64,000 nucleotides of DNA from Eurosta solidaginis (GCF_040869045.1 NC_090319.1:341848302-341912301), one strand, 5' to 3'. Positions 1 through 12,009 are shown, numbered from the stretch's first letter. Numbers and translations are program-made. Notes: generated by a model from the sequence alone, not told the origin.

Positions 1-652
1 TACCTCTAAAGAATGTAATAATGCTTTTTGGAGTTTTACTTTGTGCGGCTTTGTGTTATATCCTTTTATCAGTGCCTTCGATTGCCGCAGTTATGGACTC
101 TTATGCCAGTGTTGTTCTCATTCTGCCTGAACTCTTTCTTATCGTATGATATCCTGATACTTCTATGGACTCCAGCCCGTTTTCGTTCACACCTCTGCCT
201 TACTATATTCCGGGACTGTATATTTTTTTCTCTGACAATACCTCCCTAGCAACTTTTACCATCAATTACTGTGTGTAGTGGCGTTAGCTCAAGTAGCTCC
301 TTCATTACCGTCGTTAAACAATAGCGCTTGGCTCTCAGAATGCAGACACATGCCAAAAGTAAAATCTTAGCGGTGTTTGTTCGGTCCCACGCACCTAATT
401 CATGGACTTTGATCGGTCTTGCCATCCTCGCGTATATTTATCTTAGGATCAGATGGCTGCATCCTGCAATGCGTATGCACACCATTACTCACTAAATTTT
501 TTTTTTATATACAGTATATAGTCTATGGTATTACCAACCTTACAGACCAGATAAAAAATATCTTAACAATTGCATTTCGGCTACCCAGGGTTAATTCTGA
601 GGGTCTGATTCATATTTTCTTTACATCGCTTGTAAGAGCCAAAACCATATAA
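1..652. other. Unassigned AT-rich sequence
   Basis: No gene or repeat family is recognisable. The two short open frames here (73 and 77 codons) have no family signature and no adjacent splice signals that would make them convincing exons. Confidence 0.4.
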
Positions 653-656
653 ATAT

Positions 657-1287
657 TGTAACGTGTTTACTTGCAAATCCTCTTATTTGCAATCCTCTGC
701 TAAGTTCGAATCACTTAACTGTTGAATAAATAACTCCATTTGTAATAATGCAAAATGGCCTTTATTAAAGTACTTCACAATAACACTCAAACTGTGCAAC
801 GAATAGCTTGCTTAATAACCAAACTGATTGATAGCTCAAATGAAACTCTACTATTCAAAACAATACTGCTCTTGCTCGCTAGATAGCGTCTTAGTCGAAA
901 CTGCTTGACAACTCAAATCAAACTGAATTCCAGCGCCTCTACAATTGCCGCCTTTTATACTCTTTGATTTCAACCTTCGCATCTTCTAGGCGCTTCCAGA
1001 ATCTACTAGTCCAGCAGCTCTCAAACTTCTCAGCTGTAACTACAATTGCACAAATTTTATAGTTTTTCTCATTGCATACTTATAGGAGTATCTCAGATAT
1101 ATGCATGTGTTTGTGCATTGACTCTCCGCTGCTCGTATACGTACATGGTACATATGTGTAGACGCAATTATTGTTTCGTTTATATAGATACATAATGATT
1201 GATCTATGGATGTGAATTCACGTCACTGCTTAGCATCGGCTAAGAGACGATAGCATCACCCCTTTAGTTTTGCTAATATTCGTAACA
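657..1287 (-). mobile_element. Solo LTR of a gypsy-like retrotransposon, ATAT target
   Basis: The segment begins TGTAACG and ends CGTAACA, the TG...CA ends of an LTR, and is flanked on both sides by ATAT (653-656 and 1288-1291), a 4-bp target duplication. Read on the minus strand it carries a TATAAAAGG box near 950 and an AATAAAGGCC polyadenylation signal near 760, so transcription runs leftward. The same LTR family occurs at about 23998-24501, 40259-40640 and 49745-50262. No internal coding region lies next to it, so it is a solo LTR left by LTR-LTR recombination. ATAT targets and 4-bp duplications are typical of the 17.6/297 group of Gypsy elements; that assignment is inference. Confidence 0.8.
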
Positions 1288-1291
1288 ATAT

Positions 1292-2639
1292 ATTACCTGA
1301 TAACTCTCATCTGATTCATCATTCTTCACATCACTAATTTTTATCCATATCGTAAATAAACGAAAGGAAAGTTGATTTCATATCAAGCCAAAAATCAAAA
1401 CTAAATGAAGCACGAAAGATATTTAATTCGTTAAGAATTTTTCCAATTCATTGACGAATATCAAAAAATATGTTGTTGAGCAATAAAGTTGCGGCAAGTT
1501 GCAAAAAGAGCAAATAAGCTCAACGCTTCGCTTGAATTCACGCGTTATATAACATGCTGTGCTTTTTAGATATAATCGTTCTGGTGTTTTTGTCAGCGTA
1601 CAAGAAGGTGGAAACGAAAGCAAGGCACATCGCTAACGATACTAAAGGTCTTTACTGAATTATGGAGGGAGGAGCTATGAAAGTAGTGGGCCAAAATATA
1701 TTATTATTTGTAAAAAGGATACCTGTAGACTCTTTTGAATATACGCATTTTTACCACGCATATCAAGATACGAGAATAGCCATTTTAAGCCAGTTCTGAG
1801 AACGAAGGGCGCTTAATAGACCCAAAACCAACCCTGCCCTTCAACTCGTTCCTACACACACTAGGGCAATAATAATCATCCTGTCGATGCTTAAAATTTT
1901 GCAAATGGCGTCGAGTGTCACTTTGGTGTTGACGTTTGTGCATCAAATAGAATCGATTCAGAGTGTTGAATATTCTAAGGGAAGCATTTCCGGGTGGCCT
2001 AATCTCTGGTTTTAGTAATTTACACTGACCGACAAGACCACTTGATTTAATCGCGTCAGACTTCTTCGAATTGTTTTTTTCACATTTAGACATCTCTATA
2101 TTTGGTCCCTGAAGATAGGGGAATATATTGAAATTAAGAAAGCGGTTGGTCTACTAAAAAAGAAAGGATGCGCGAAGAGTGTATTTCAGATGTTCTCATC
2201 AGGTTAGGCAAAATAAAAACAGGGGAGGGTTATGCATGATTCGGCAAGCAGGAAAAGCATGGAACCAAGACGGAACTGCAAGGTGACAAATATCATGGGC
2301 ACTCCTTAAAACCTTACTCTAACAACGTGTCAGTTATCATTAGAAAGAGAGGACTATAGACTCATGATGGGTACTATGGCTGCACACTGCCTTCCAGCAT
2401 CATACAGTTTTAAAAAAGACCTTTTCAGTGATAGCAGAGTACATCGAATAATGTACTTATATATTTTCCAAACGGTTTTTAGACTAACAGACCTTCTCTT
2501 ACCATTACAAAAAGGGGTATGTAGGCTCACGATTGGTATTCTGTCTGGACGATGACTTCTGGTGTCACATGCTTTTAATTTAGAGTCAGTCAGTAATAGC
2601 ATATGTAGAAAATCCGGGTTGGAGAAGAAATCGATAGAG
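1292..2639. other. Unassigned sequence between repeats
   Basis: A minus-strand open frame of 102 codons (1785-2093) and a pair of overlapping frames near 2360-2600 have no recognisable domain. Their position directly upstream of a LINE 3' end at 2640 suggests decayed LINE sequence, but no motif proves it. Confidence 0.3.
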
Positions 2640-2885
2640 CGTGATTTGTGCTCTCAAAGGCTTAGACTTCAGCTTTTAGGAGTGGCCAACTATCAGATCT
2701 AGAAGCCACAAGTAGCATAGGTACTAGGAAGCTTCTGGTATTTTTCAAGTGGACGGAGTTGTTTTATTACTTAAATGCTGGTTTCTGATATGGTTTTTCA
2801 GTTTGGTCCTTGAGAAAATTTTTGTCAACACTATGGACGTATTCAGTGTAGGCCTTCGCGAATGAGATTCAATCTTACCTAACCT
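2640..2885 (+). repeat. LINE 3' end-like repeat, CCTAACCT tail
   Basis: This 245-bp stretch matches 15925-16190 over its whole length (shared landmarks: a segment around TCAGATCTAGAAG, then GGACGGAGTT, then a TTTTTCAGT stretch) and ends in the same CTTACCTAACCT-type tail. The tail resembles the 3' end of the RNase H-bearing LINE relic at 58795-59235. I read it as a 5'-truncated 3' untranslated region of that LINE group; the link rests on tail similarity only. Confidence 0.5.
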
Positions 2886-4324
2886 CATGAACTTTATTTT
2901 AAAAAAAATTCAAAAACTTTACGTAGATATTGCAAAAATTCTAAAATTTTAACGGTTGCAAAAAATTAATACCAATATTTTAATTTTTTTTAACAATACA
3001 AAAAAAAACATTACAAATATCATCTCAAAATTTTTTGTAAATAGAAACTTGTTTCACTAAATATTTATCGAAAATAATCTCAAGGAAGATAGAGTGAAAT
3101 TTTGGAACACTTTTTCATCGCACTTCATTCATATTTCGTTTATTCCCTTTCACAGTTAATTTAAGACACAATAAAAAACATTTCCAACAACTTTCATGGA
3201 TATTGAAATACGCTTAACGCGTAAAGCCCCATATATGTACATAGAATTATATTCTGCACCACAACTAAGTATAAAAGCTAGAACAACTAAAACATAAAGC
3301 AAAAAATATCCATAATTGTATAAATATTGTCTTTAGCCGCAAACTAGAAAAATTCTATGCCACTTACATAGCATCACATTAGCTCAGTAGTCTCAAGCAC
3401 TCATGCCAAAGTAAATACAACTACACTCAAATATACATATCTAAAACGCTAATGGTGGTTGCACATGCAGAAACCAAAATTTTTTCACAATTCACTTGAC
3501 TCACGCACCCATGACGTTAAATTCGAAATTTTCGCTAACGCTCCGGTTATGCTTTACATTAAGCAAATGTATGCTGAAAATCTGTGGTTACTAATACCAC
3601 CCATTTTCTCGTAGAATTTTCCATTCTCCAACTCTTCTTCTTCCTTAGATGACGACAAAGTTTTCAAGTCGTATTTTTGCCTTTTTCACATTTCATTAAA
3701 TTTGATTAGGAAAATTGTTGGCCATAAACTTTGGAAAAGTATGAATATATGCGTGTACCTATGTGTGTAAGTATGTGTTAGTGAGCCTTCACTCTCTTGT
3801 AGGAACTTCTAGCCACTTTGGCACTCGACAACTACGCACAAGTTTTTTGTGTGTAGATATTTACTAAAAGACGCAAAATTAAATATGACTGCTAAAATCG
3901 TAATTTGTAATGGCGTGTGGAGAGATGCACACCGGCATTTTAATATAAATGAGTATGAATATATATGTATAATATTATATATATATTTACGCTTGTATGT
4001 TTACGTGTATAAACAATTTCAAACATTCAATCAGCTGCAAACAAAAACTCAAACAACCGTAAATAACCGATTCCATTAGAATAAGCAAACACATTTATGC
4101 TTCTATAGACTCACTTATATAATGGTATACATATATGTATGTAGGTATGAAAGCATATGTTAAGTTTGTTGTGTTGTTTAGATCAATCTTGAAGATGTAC
4201 GTGCATAACCAATAGACTGGCTTGGTTTCCTTACGACAAAATCAAAACAGCAAATTCTTTTCATTCTTCTATAACTAGCCCATTTCTTTCGAGCATGCGG
4301 AATATAGCACCATTGTGTATACTT
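2886..4324. other. AT-rich unassigned sequence with short CATA/TATG runs
   Basis: Long A and T runs (2895-3060) and tephritid-like CATATGTATG microsatellite stretches (3720-3780, 4115-4160) are present. No coding signature was found. Confidence 0.4.
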
Positions 4325-4450
4325 ACTTAATTATGGCTTAATCATTTAAACGACTATGGTCGTTCAAACAGGCGCGTCAGTCGCTTCTGTGCCAACTGGC
4401 ACCAATCGGTCACACAATCGGAGTGTGGTTTGACGTGGCGGGTTCCATGC
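4325..4450 (-). mobile_element. 3' fragment of an RTE-like LINE
   Basis: Aligns by eye with 41447-41560: the order TTACTTA, GGTCGTTCAA, CAGGCGCGTCAGTCGCT, CACCAATCGGTCACACAA is kept. This is the end of the LINE coding region plus its 3' terminus in reverse orientation. About 170 bp further right (4622-4695) another short piece matches the start of the 26095-26490 copy (shared GCTATCCCTGTTTCGCGAT), indicating remnants of two subfamilies. Confidence 0.6.
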
Positions 4451-4705
4451 CCAGCGCACAACCCGCTCAGCGGGGATGAAAATATTATTTGCTGCTTGAT
4501 TTAAGACTTACTCCCGCTTGCAGACGCACCTTGTTAACGGTTAAAACGAACGATTAAAACATGTTCACTCCATCCGCAAACAGGACAACCTGACGGTTAA
4601 CCACATTCACTATTTTCGCCGTTGCTTATAAATTCGCGCCAGCTATCCCTGTTTCGCGATTACTAATACCATTTGAGAGTCAAGGAACCCCAGGTCGTAC
4701 CCCAT

Positions 4706-4990
4706 GTTCATTCAAGGGTTTGATAAACGCAATTCAAAGCTTCCGCAGCCCAATTGTTAACTTCACCTACGGAGGCGAATCCTATTATATTACTTATGGA
4801 ACTGGGCGCTGGTGGGGATGGCTCACAAGGTTCATTGTGGTCATATCAATCGTGTCTGCGATGGTCGAACCTCAATGGTGCTTATAACTAGAACGTACCA
4901 GATCTATATTCGAAAATGGACCATCAACATCGACTACACTCCCAAGAACCTTCGGGGAGCGTCCTGATCGCTACAGCAATAACAAAAAGG
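4706..4990 (+). mobile_element. Short CAA-tailed retroelement, degenerate copy
   Basis: Same order of landmarks as the intact copy nested at 12278-12601: CCCAATTGTTAAC, GGAACTGGGCG, AAGGTTCATTGTGG, GATGGTCGAACC, TCAATGGTGCT, ACCTTCGGGGAGCGTC and a decayed tail ATCGCTACAGCAATAAC. No coding capacity is seen. It looks like an older member of a non-autonomous family whose 3' tail resembles that of the jockey-like LINEs. Confidence 0.65.
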
Positions 4991-6439
4991 ATGCGTTTTT
5001 AAGGCCAATGATTTCCATATCATTGCAATACGCAATCGCTGGTATCATCGCTGTTTGGATCTTCTGATTGAAATATCTTCCACCGTATGAAGATAAAAAA
5101 TTGGCAGAAATGAGAGCCGTGTTTGATTTTGAATGGCTCCGAGGTGTCCTCTCCAATACCTATAGAGCTTTGTGATGTTATAACGACAGATATATGAATC
5201 TTGGTGAGGACACGGGTCTCACTATCCTGATGTGATATCTGTCCAGCGTTTGCTTAGGTGATCTGACTCCTATATACTCATTTTAACTCTGCGGGCGATT
5301 GATCCGCGAAACTGTTACCGGGGATAAAGCTGCGGCTCGGCATCTAGACTATGATACCTTTAAAGTAGTAAGCTCAATCGCGAGGTCAGGCACTCCCAGA
5401 TTACTCCTGGTCGCAGCATGTTGAGTTAAAGATTTGAGAAGCCCCTTTGGCTATCCGAGTAGTTGTTAATACCTTAGTCGAAGTAGCATTGGATAGAGCC
5501 ACATCCACCGTGTTGATAATAGCGCAATTTTCAATGCATACTTTTTCTTTTGCATGAAATTCAAGGGGTTGTGCAGTGCTATCTACGGCTCCTACCCAAA
5601 TGTCAGCCTCAGAAGAATATCAACCTTCTCTTCCTACTTTCTTCCGTTCGTGAACTAGTTCGCTGGTCCACTGCCGCAGACATCTTGCTCAGGAAATAGT
5701 TGTTGGCACAATTTATATAGTCTGCCCTGTCACTAAATCTGGCCCATTACCGTGCACTGGTTCAGCTATCTGCGGAAAACCCTGTCTTTTGAATACTAAT
5801 AAGATTTTTACTTTTCTGTTGTGTTTTTTACACACACTCGTTTTCCGGATAAAGGCACAGCCCACTCCGGAACTGGCTTCTCAAGATAAAAATACTATTT
5901 CGGTAAAGAAGTAATGTAATCATGACGAACCGTGGAAGTTATCCTTGGCATAAGAATCCTCCCTGAACCTATGTACTCTTAAAGGAAAGGAATTACTTGC
6001 ATGATATTCTAATCCAAGTCGGATACGACAAAATTTGCGGTACGTAATAGACGGATCAAATAAGAAACTGTAGTAACTTTGCTGTCACGACGGGTTGCAC
6101 CCATACTCACCTTGGCTCGATAGACAAAGTCATTATTTTGCAATGCACCATAACTTTCCTCATCATGATCGACAGTACTTAAAATCCAAACCTTTTTTCC
6201 ACCACAAACTCAACACGACTTATGAGCTCCTTTCTTGTCTTTTTATTGTTTCTCTTTAGTAGAGGTCTCAAGGCCCGCTTGACGTTAAGACTGGTCATAT
6301 TGTTCGTGTTTCTTTTAGCATCACTCTTAATTATCAGCCTTGAGGAAATCAAGAAGATAAGTAAAAAAATTTGTTCTATAGTCGAAAAAAGGCGTAAGTA
6401 CCGAGGTAGTCGTGAAGTTCGCTTGTGAACACACGGGTT
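4991..6439. other. Unassigned sequence with a short retroelement scrap
   Basis: At about 5555-5615 the string TTCAAGGGGTTGTGCAG followed by CCTACCCAAATGTCAGCCTC resembles the 5' end of the CAA-tailed short element at 12278. The rest, including an open frame at 6222-6428, has no recognisable family. Confidence 0.3.
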
Positions 6440-6885
6440 TACGTTAACCAGAGGTCGCTCACCTTACAACCGATACCGACAAGCCATTATTTCACTATCC
6501 GCTTATTATCTGAGCGAAATGTTCGTGGGGTTATCAGTTTGTTATCGGGCTGATATCGATTAAATACCGGTTGTAATTGATTTCAAATTGAAGTGTTATC
6601 GTTATCTGTTATATAGAAAAACGATGAGTCGTCGATAGCAAATCGATAACGCACAGATAAGAAACAAGTAAAACTTTGATAACAGAACTAAGCCTTTTTA
6701 ATGACGAATCGATAACTTCTGTAAAATAAATCAATAACAAATTCAACTTATCGATAACACGATGATAACTTTATGATAATATATCGATAACTTTTAGATA
6801 AGTAATTGCAAACTTTTCTATGGTAAATATATAACTTTTTGATAAAAAAACCGACCACTCGTTGATAAAAAATCGATAACCTTTG
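6440..6885 (+). repeat. 11-bp-periodic CGATAAC array 1, left part
   Basis: Degenerate copies of CGATAAC or its complement GTTATCG recur mostly at 11-bp or multiples-of-11 spacing. The left third carries the TTATCG orientation and from about 6625 the orientation switches to CGATAAC, giving an inverted (foldback-like) layout. It continues at 7580-7695 after an insertion. A pyrimidine-rich tract (7725-7800) follows, as it does at the other arrays. The layout resembles Foldback transposons, whose long inverted ends are built from short tandem repeats; membership is not shown. Confidence 0.65.
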
Positions 6886-7579
6886 TTCTTATTATTAAGA
6901 ATTCATGAGATTAATACCGGCTTACAATAATTGAATATTCAATTATTATGTTTTTCTAATAGGAACTGAAAAGAAAGAAAGAAATATTTACTGGCATATT
7001 GCGATGGTACCATTTCGAAAACCGCCAACGTAATCATCATCAGGCAATTTCTTAATCTTAACAAAGTTGTCACCGAGATTCGAACCGCGAATCACACGGT
7101 GAAACTGTAGTTGCCTTAACCACTAGGCTATCCTGCTGGTATTTGTGTGCATGCTTATTTCAGTTTTTCTCATTTCTACACTAACAACACAATTGAGACA
7201 TTCTGCCTCTATTAATTTGTGTGTTGTGTAGATTTGTTTTTGTGAAGTTTCTTTTTCGTTGAGAATGATAATCTTTGTAAACTCGTGCTCAGTTTTACAT
7301 GTTTATGTTTGTTTGTTTAATAGTGTGTTCAATTTGTACTTATTATTAAGAATTCGTGAGCTTAATACCGGCTTACAATAATTGAATATTCAGTTATTAA
7401 GTTTTTCTAAGAGAAACTGAAAAGAAAGAGAGAGATCGCAATATGCTAGTAAATGTTTCTTTTCAGTTTCTTTTAGAAAAACATAATAATTGAATATTCA
7501 TTTGTTATAAGCCGGTGTTAAGCTCATGAATTACTAATAATAAGTACAAATTGAACACCCCATTAAACAAACAAACATA
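6886..7579 (-). mobile_element. 694-bp SINE-like insertion with palindrome
   Basis: The insertion is bounded by GATAACCTTTG at 6875-6885 and 7580-7590, an 11-bp apparent target duplication, although the host array is itself 11-bp periodic. On the minus strand, 7145 to about 7060 reads as a tRNA-like head with A-box-like TAGCCTAGTGG and B-box-like GGTTCGAATC. Downstream at 6886-6990 is a module (ends near TTATTATTAAGAATTC) that recurs at 7337-7435 in the same orientation and at 7448-7545 inverted. The two latter copies form a 277-bp palindrome, 7303-7579, with a short unpaired centre. Best read as one or two tRNA-derived SINEs joined head to head. Confidence 0.6.
7303..7579. repeat. 277-bp long inverted repeat
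   Basis: The left arm begins TATGTTTGTTTGTTTAA and the right arm ends TTAAACAAACAAACATA. The arms of roughly 125-130 bp match with scattered mismatches, around a centre near 7441 (AGATCGCAATATGC). Such a palindrome can extrude as a hairpin and, if transcribed, give a double-stranded RNA. Confidence 0.8.
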
Positions 7580-7695
7580 GATAACCTTTGATGTCAATAT
7601 CAAGTTTCTAACACTTCGATAACCAATCCATAACTAATTTCACTCCTTTGGTACCAAACCGTTAACACTTCGTTAGCAAATTGATAACGCGCTGT
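7580..7695 (+). repeat. 11-bp-periodic CGATAAC array 1, right part
   Basis: Continuation of the array interrupted at 6885. Consecutive 11-mers such as GATAACCAATC, CATAACTAATT, TCACTCCTTTG, GTACCAAACCG, TTAACACTTCG and TTAGCAAATTG stay in register. A TTTCC-rich pyrimidine tract follows at 7725-7800. Confidence 0.7.
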
Positions 7696-7940
7696 CGTAT
7701 TTCGGTTTCGTCTGCAGTTTTCACTACTCATCTTTATTTTCCTCTTCCCTTCTTTCCTTTATTTACTGTTTTTTTGTGTTTCCATCCATACCTTTTCTTA
7801 CATTGCCTCTGCTTGGCAACCGTCATGATAACCATAAGCATTATTATTATCATTCCCTTCATTAAAGAGTTTGATTTTTTATCTGCTCTTTGTCTTCCTC
7901 CTCTTCGCCTTCATCTTTTTCGTCTCACTTCTAATTTTTA

Positions 7941-8137
7941 GGTTCGCACCTCGGCAGTGATTTGGTAAGTACTCCGAGTGTGTTTTACTGACATGAAAAG
8001 CTTCAAAGTGAAAACTCAGCTGTTTAGCATTTGCCGTTCGGAGTTGGCATAAAATATGTACGTTCCGTCCGGCCAATTTGTAGGAGCACGAAGCAACTTG
8101 AAGAGAAGCTCAGCCTAATATCTCTTTGTATACGTTT
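7941..8137 (+). mobile_element. tRNA-head SINE family, 5'-truncated copy
   Basis: Body of the recurrent SINE: TTCGCACCTCGGCAGTG, ACTCCGAGTG, GACATGAAAAGCTTC, GCCGTTCGGAGTTGGCATAA, CCAATTTGTAGGAG and AGAGAAGCTCAGCCTA in order. The tRNA-like head is missing, so this is a 5'-truncated copy. Confidence 0.75.
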
Positions 8138-9164
8138 CGTTTGCGCGTGAAAAAAACGCCTATCCTCGCCTAGACAATGCTTAGAAGACCCATCTAGACG
8201 CAGTGGTTAAACAACTAGCTATAGCACAGGGTTTACCGAAAAGCGGAGACACAACCCTCTGTTGTATTTCTGTGTATAACATATAGCTGAATCAGTGGTG
8301 ATAAATAGTGGACGTGCATAGAATACATAGAATTAGTGCAGAGGGTGAAACATAGACACATATTTCAGTTACATCTGAGAATAATGCGTATGGAAATTTA
8401 GTAGTACTAATTTTATGCGTAACAATTTCAATAAGTTTGTCGCTTAGCAGTCCATATAAGGTTTAAGCGTAAACGTATATAGATGTGAAATATCCTATAA
8501 CTTGTATGCTGTCTGATTTCGTTCGTTGCAATTCTGTTCTGAAGGAGTATTCTTTGGCAACCGTTTTTACAACCCAGTCTAATATTCACTTTTCTTCATG
8601 CACGGTTTAAATGACTTTCACTTTCTCCGCTTTTGTTACCTGAAATTTGGTTGATGGGTGCCGCCGCTGTGTCATGCCATCAACTGTTAATGTCATTTCA
8701 TATTGGCATTGGAAAGTTTGCCTTCCGTTACATTCGTATGCTCACACACAAGAAATAGCAACTTTTGAAGTTCAAAATTTCCTTTATGACAAAAGTCCAT
8801 TAAAGCAGAAATAAATTTTACTACGTGCAACCAAAATACTTGCGCAAAGGTTGTTGACTTTGTGATAATGAGCGTTAAGAAAAGGCTGGAAGGCTATGAA
8901 AAGTTTTACGTTGATTTAATTCCGTTATGAGTTTAAATACTTTGGCGAAATTTTCGACATTCCTATATCATAACTTTGTAATCGTTATATTTCCGCCTAC
9001 TTTATTAATTGAATTTCATCAGAAAACAAATTTTAAACAGTTGGCAACTACATTAAAATTTGTCCACAAACTTTTGTAAAACATTAACGTTTACCGAAAA
9101 TGGGCCCGGTTTCTCAGTGGTTGTTTAAAGTAAAGTTGACTAGAGTTTAACTTTACCAAATTAG
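8138..9164. other. Unassigned AT-rich sequence
   Basis: No gene, long repeat or RNA gene recognised. Confidence 0.4.
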
Positions 9165-9502
9165 CCGCTTACCGAAGAAGATTTAATGATGGGCTGTACG
9201 AGGTATACGCAGACATCAACATATTCCAGCGAATTAAAACGCAGCGGCTGCGCTGGCTAGGCCATGTTATGCGAATGAAAGATGATGATCCGGCCAAGAA
9301 AGTGTTTCTATCGGAACCCGCCTATGGAAGTAGAGGTAGAGGGCGGCCCCACTCTGTTGGAAGGACCAGGTGGAAAACGATTTAAACTCCCTTTGTGTGA
9401 CCAATTGGCGCCGGTTGGCGGAGCGAAGGAGGGACTGGGCGCCTTGTTGGACGGCCATAACCGTTTAGACGGTTAAGAGCCAATTAAGTAAGTAAGTAAG
9501 TA
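9165..9502 (+). mobile_element. RTE-like LINE, 5'-truncated 3' end
   Basis: Encodes, with one frame change, the C-terminal part of the same endonuclease/reverse transcriptase as 41437-42505: RRFNDGLYEVYADINIFQ, then RLRWLGHVMRMKDDDPAKK, then the GR.RPHSVGRTRWKT and LDGHNRLDG terminal motifs. It ends in AATTAAGTAAGTAAGTAAG. A short tandem-repeat 3' tail and strong 5' truncation are what RTE-type LINEs leave when reverse transcription stops early. Confidence 0.8.
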
Positions 9503-10166
9503 ATAACGCGTTTTAAGTTCTATAATCAACTAGCTGATTGCATTTTAATAGAGTGGCTTCAGACCTGGTACTATAAGCCAGATTTTACTCATATAAGTAA
9601 CTGATATTTTCCTGTAACTGATAATTCCTATGAAGTATGAATTGCCAATCAGTTTATCAGCATCATACCACTTGACGTTCCAGAAAATATATGCATCAGA
9701 ATCGTACCAATTCACATACTTGTTAGTTTATGCAAAACCACCATACCCTTTGGCAGGCTACTCAATCTATGAAACAGAATCATATCAGTTGATATATTAA
9801 CAGTGGCGTAGTGAGGTTTTCTTGCGCCCGGCGCAATATATTTTTTTGGAGAACTAGCAATTGATATTGAGATGGTCAAGAGTATTTGATGTGCCGCTCG
9901 TAAATTTGGAAAAACATCTTCTCCATGCGAGATTATAAAAGTAAGTAATTCTAACGGAGCTTTAGGTTCAATTTCTTTTCTACTGCGAAGTAACATTTTC
10001 CAGAAATCAGTTATAATAAAAATACGAATTATCTGGGAAGTTCTGCTTTGCGGACCATTTAGCGCTCCCTGTGAGTAGCACCCTTACCCTCCCCCTCCCT
10101 CACTTCTTCACTTCATATTAATCGACACAGGCATCAGCTGAATACCTTTTGATAAATTAGTCGGTA
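9503..10166. other. Unassigned AT-rich sequence
   Basis: Several near-repeats of TATCAGTTNATATAC-like words (for example 9780-9800) also occur at 14331-14345, consistent with one pre-insertion locus split by the LINE at 10180-14317. No gene recognised. Confidence 0.35.
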
Positions 10167-10358
10167 TATAAATCAGCATGTCGTTGTTGTTGTTGTAGCA
10201 GTACTTCTCTCCACCTAATGGGTGCGACCGATCACAAATTTTCATCAATATCCTCTAACGGGAGTCCCAGGAAACTTGCTGTTTCAACAGGGATGGACCA
10301 TAACGAAAGCGCTGTTAGAGGCGTTGGTTCCATATTACAATTAAAGAGATGGTTGGTG

Positions 10359-10811
10359 TCATGTGGGAGTTACATTTTGTATGTCGGGGTTCATAGTGGA
10401 TAGGTAAGAGTTCAGCCTGTTACAGTATCCAGAACGAAGTTGTGCTAGAGTAACTCGCGTTTTCCCGGGGAGTATTCGTTCCTCTTCCGCAAGTTTTGGG
10501 TACTGTTCTTTGACTACTGTATTCACCGGGCAATTCCTGGCATAAAGGTCCGACGCCTGTTTGTGGAGTTCACCAAGGACCTGCTTGTGTTTTTTTGCTT
10601 CATACGGCTTAATTTTCAGGTGCGGTATTTCCTCATAATCCTTACGGAGGTGACTCCTTAAGCCCGTAGGCGGTGTTGGCTCATCAATCAGATACCTGTT
10701 GGGATGCCCAGGTTTCTGGGTATTCAACAGTAACTGTTTGGTTAGCATATCATTTCTCTCCCTAATGGGAAGTAATCTCGCCTCATTATATAGATGGTGT
10801 TCTGGGGACAT
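10359..10811 (-). pseudogene. C-terminal region of the jockey-like LINE polyprotein
   Basis: A 150-codon frame overlapping the end of the RT frame: SPEHHLYNEARLLPIRERN at the start, LAQLRSGYCNRLNSYLSTMNPDIQN near the end. The plus-strand copy at 29440-30100 carries the same words. In intact members this joins the RT frame, so the overlap marks a frameshift. The 3' untranslated region and CAA tail follow at 10180-10360. Confidence 0.8.
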
Positions 10812-12009
10812 AAGAAGACAGCCCGTAGCGGTTCTGAGAGCAGTATTTTGGCAAGCCTGTAGCTTCTTCCAGTGAATAATTTTTAGGCTTGGCGACCATA
10901 TAGGGGACGCGTAGCATGCAATCGGCTCGCCAATTGCTTTGTATTTGGTAATGAGCGTTTCTTTGTATTTTACTCAAGTACTGCCAGCAAGGGATTTTAT
11001 TACGGCTCGGGATTTTCGGTGCAATTTCGGCTGCATGCTCATCAAAATGTCGGTGATAATGCCAAGGGGCGAATAAATTGGAGAGATCAGGGAGGTAGCC
11101 GTTTATTCTATTGCAAAACTCACCAATCTGTGGGTCTGGGCCTGTGGCCACTATTGTGCAGTCATCGGTGTAGGAAACGATATTAACTCCTTTTGTTGGC
11201 GAAGGTAGCTTAGATATGTAGAAATTAAACAAAAGTGGGGATAAGACGCCACCCTGTGGCACCCCTTGTTTAATTCTTCTTGGATTTGATGTTTCGTTTC
11301 TAAATTGAACCGATGGCTGCCGACCACCCAGATAATTTGCGGTCCACCTTTTAAGACACGGGGGAAGGGTAGACCCTTCCAGGTCTTGAAGTAACGCGCC
11401 ATGGTTGTCCGTATCAAAAGCTTTTGATAGGTCTAGCGCAACGAGTACTGTTCTATGGTGGGGATTTTGATTTATACCGGAATTTATCTGGGTGCTAATG
11501 ACATTTAGCGCGGTGGGGGTGCTACGGAGTTTTCTGAAGCCATGCTGATGACAGGCTAGATGCAAATTTGCTTTGAAGTAGGGGAGCAAAATTGCTTCAA
11601 GCGTCTTAGCTACTGGCGATAGGAGAGATATCGGTCGATATGACTCTCCTATATTAGCTGGTTTCCCAGCCTTTAGTAGCGGGACCCCCTTGGCCATTTT
11701 CCTTTTTTCGGGAATGACAAAGGTGGAAAGAAATAGGTTGAAGACATGTGCTAAATATTTGAAGACCTCTTTCCCTTGGCTTTTAAGCATTGGCATGGCT
11801 CTGCCGTCTGGGCCCACTGCTTTGGATGGTTTAGCATAGCCGATGGCATCCTCAACCTCTTTAGCGGTGATGGTAACTGGTGACGCACTGAATTTATGTT
11901 TATGTGCGTGTCTGTTGGCCCTCCATCTATCTTTGTCGGCAGAAAGCCCTCGCGCATTTTTTCGCATCCGACAGCACTTTATCGCCAAAGGCGATGGAAT
12001 TTTTGTCAT
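10786..12009 (-). pseudogene. Reverse transcriptase of the jockey-like LINE
   Basis: A 407-codon frame with the RT blocks in order: YAKPSKAVGPDG (about residues 57-68), PLLKAGKPAN and YRPISLLSPVAKTLE (about 110-140), HGFRKLRSTPTALN (about 158-171), LVALDLSKAFDTDNHG (about 187-202), IKQGVPQGGVLSPLLFNFY (about 244-262) and the palm motif VSYTDDCT (about 277-284), where the usual Ala before DD is Thr. The C-terminal third leaves frame near the thumb. Upstream it is interrupted by the nested short element. The family copies its RNA at the nicked target. Confidence 0.9.

Noticed and set aside
7060..7145. Possible genuine tRNA gene on the minus strand
   Set aside because: A-box and B-box-like words are present, but the acceptor and T stems do not pair; it fits a SINE head better.
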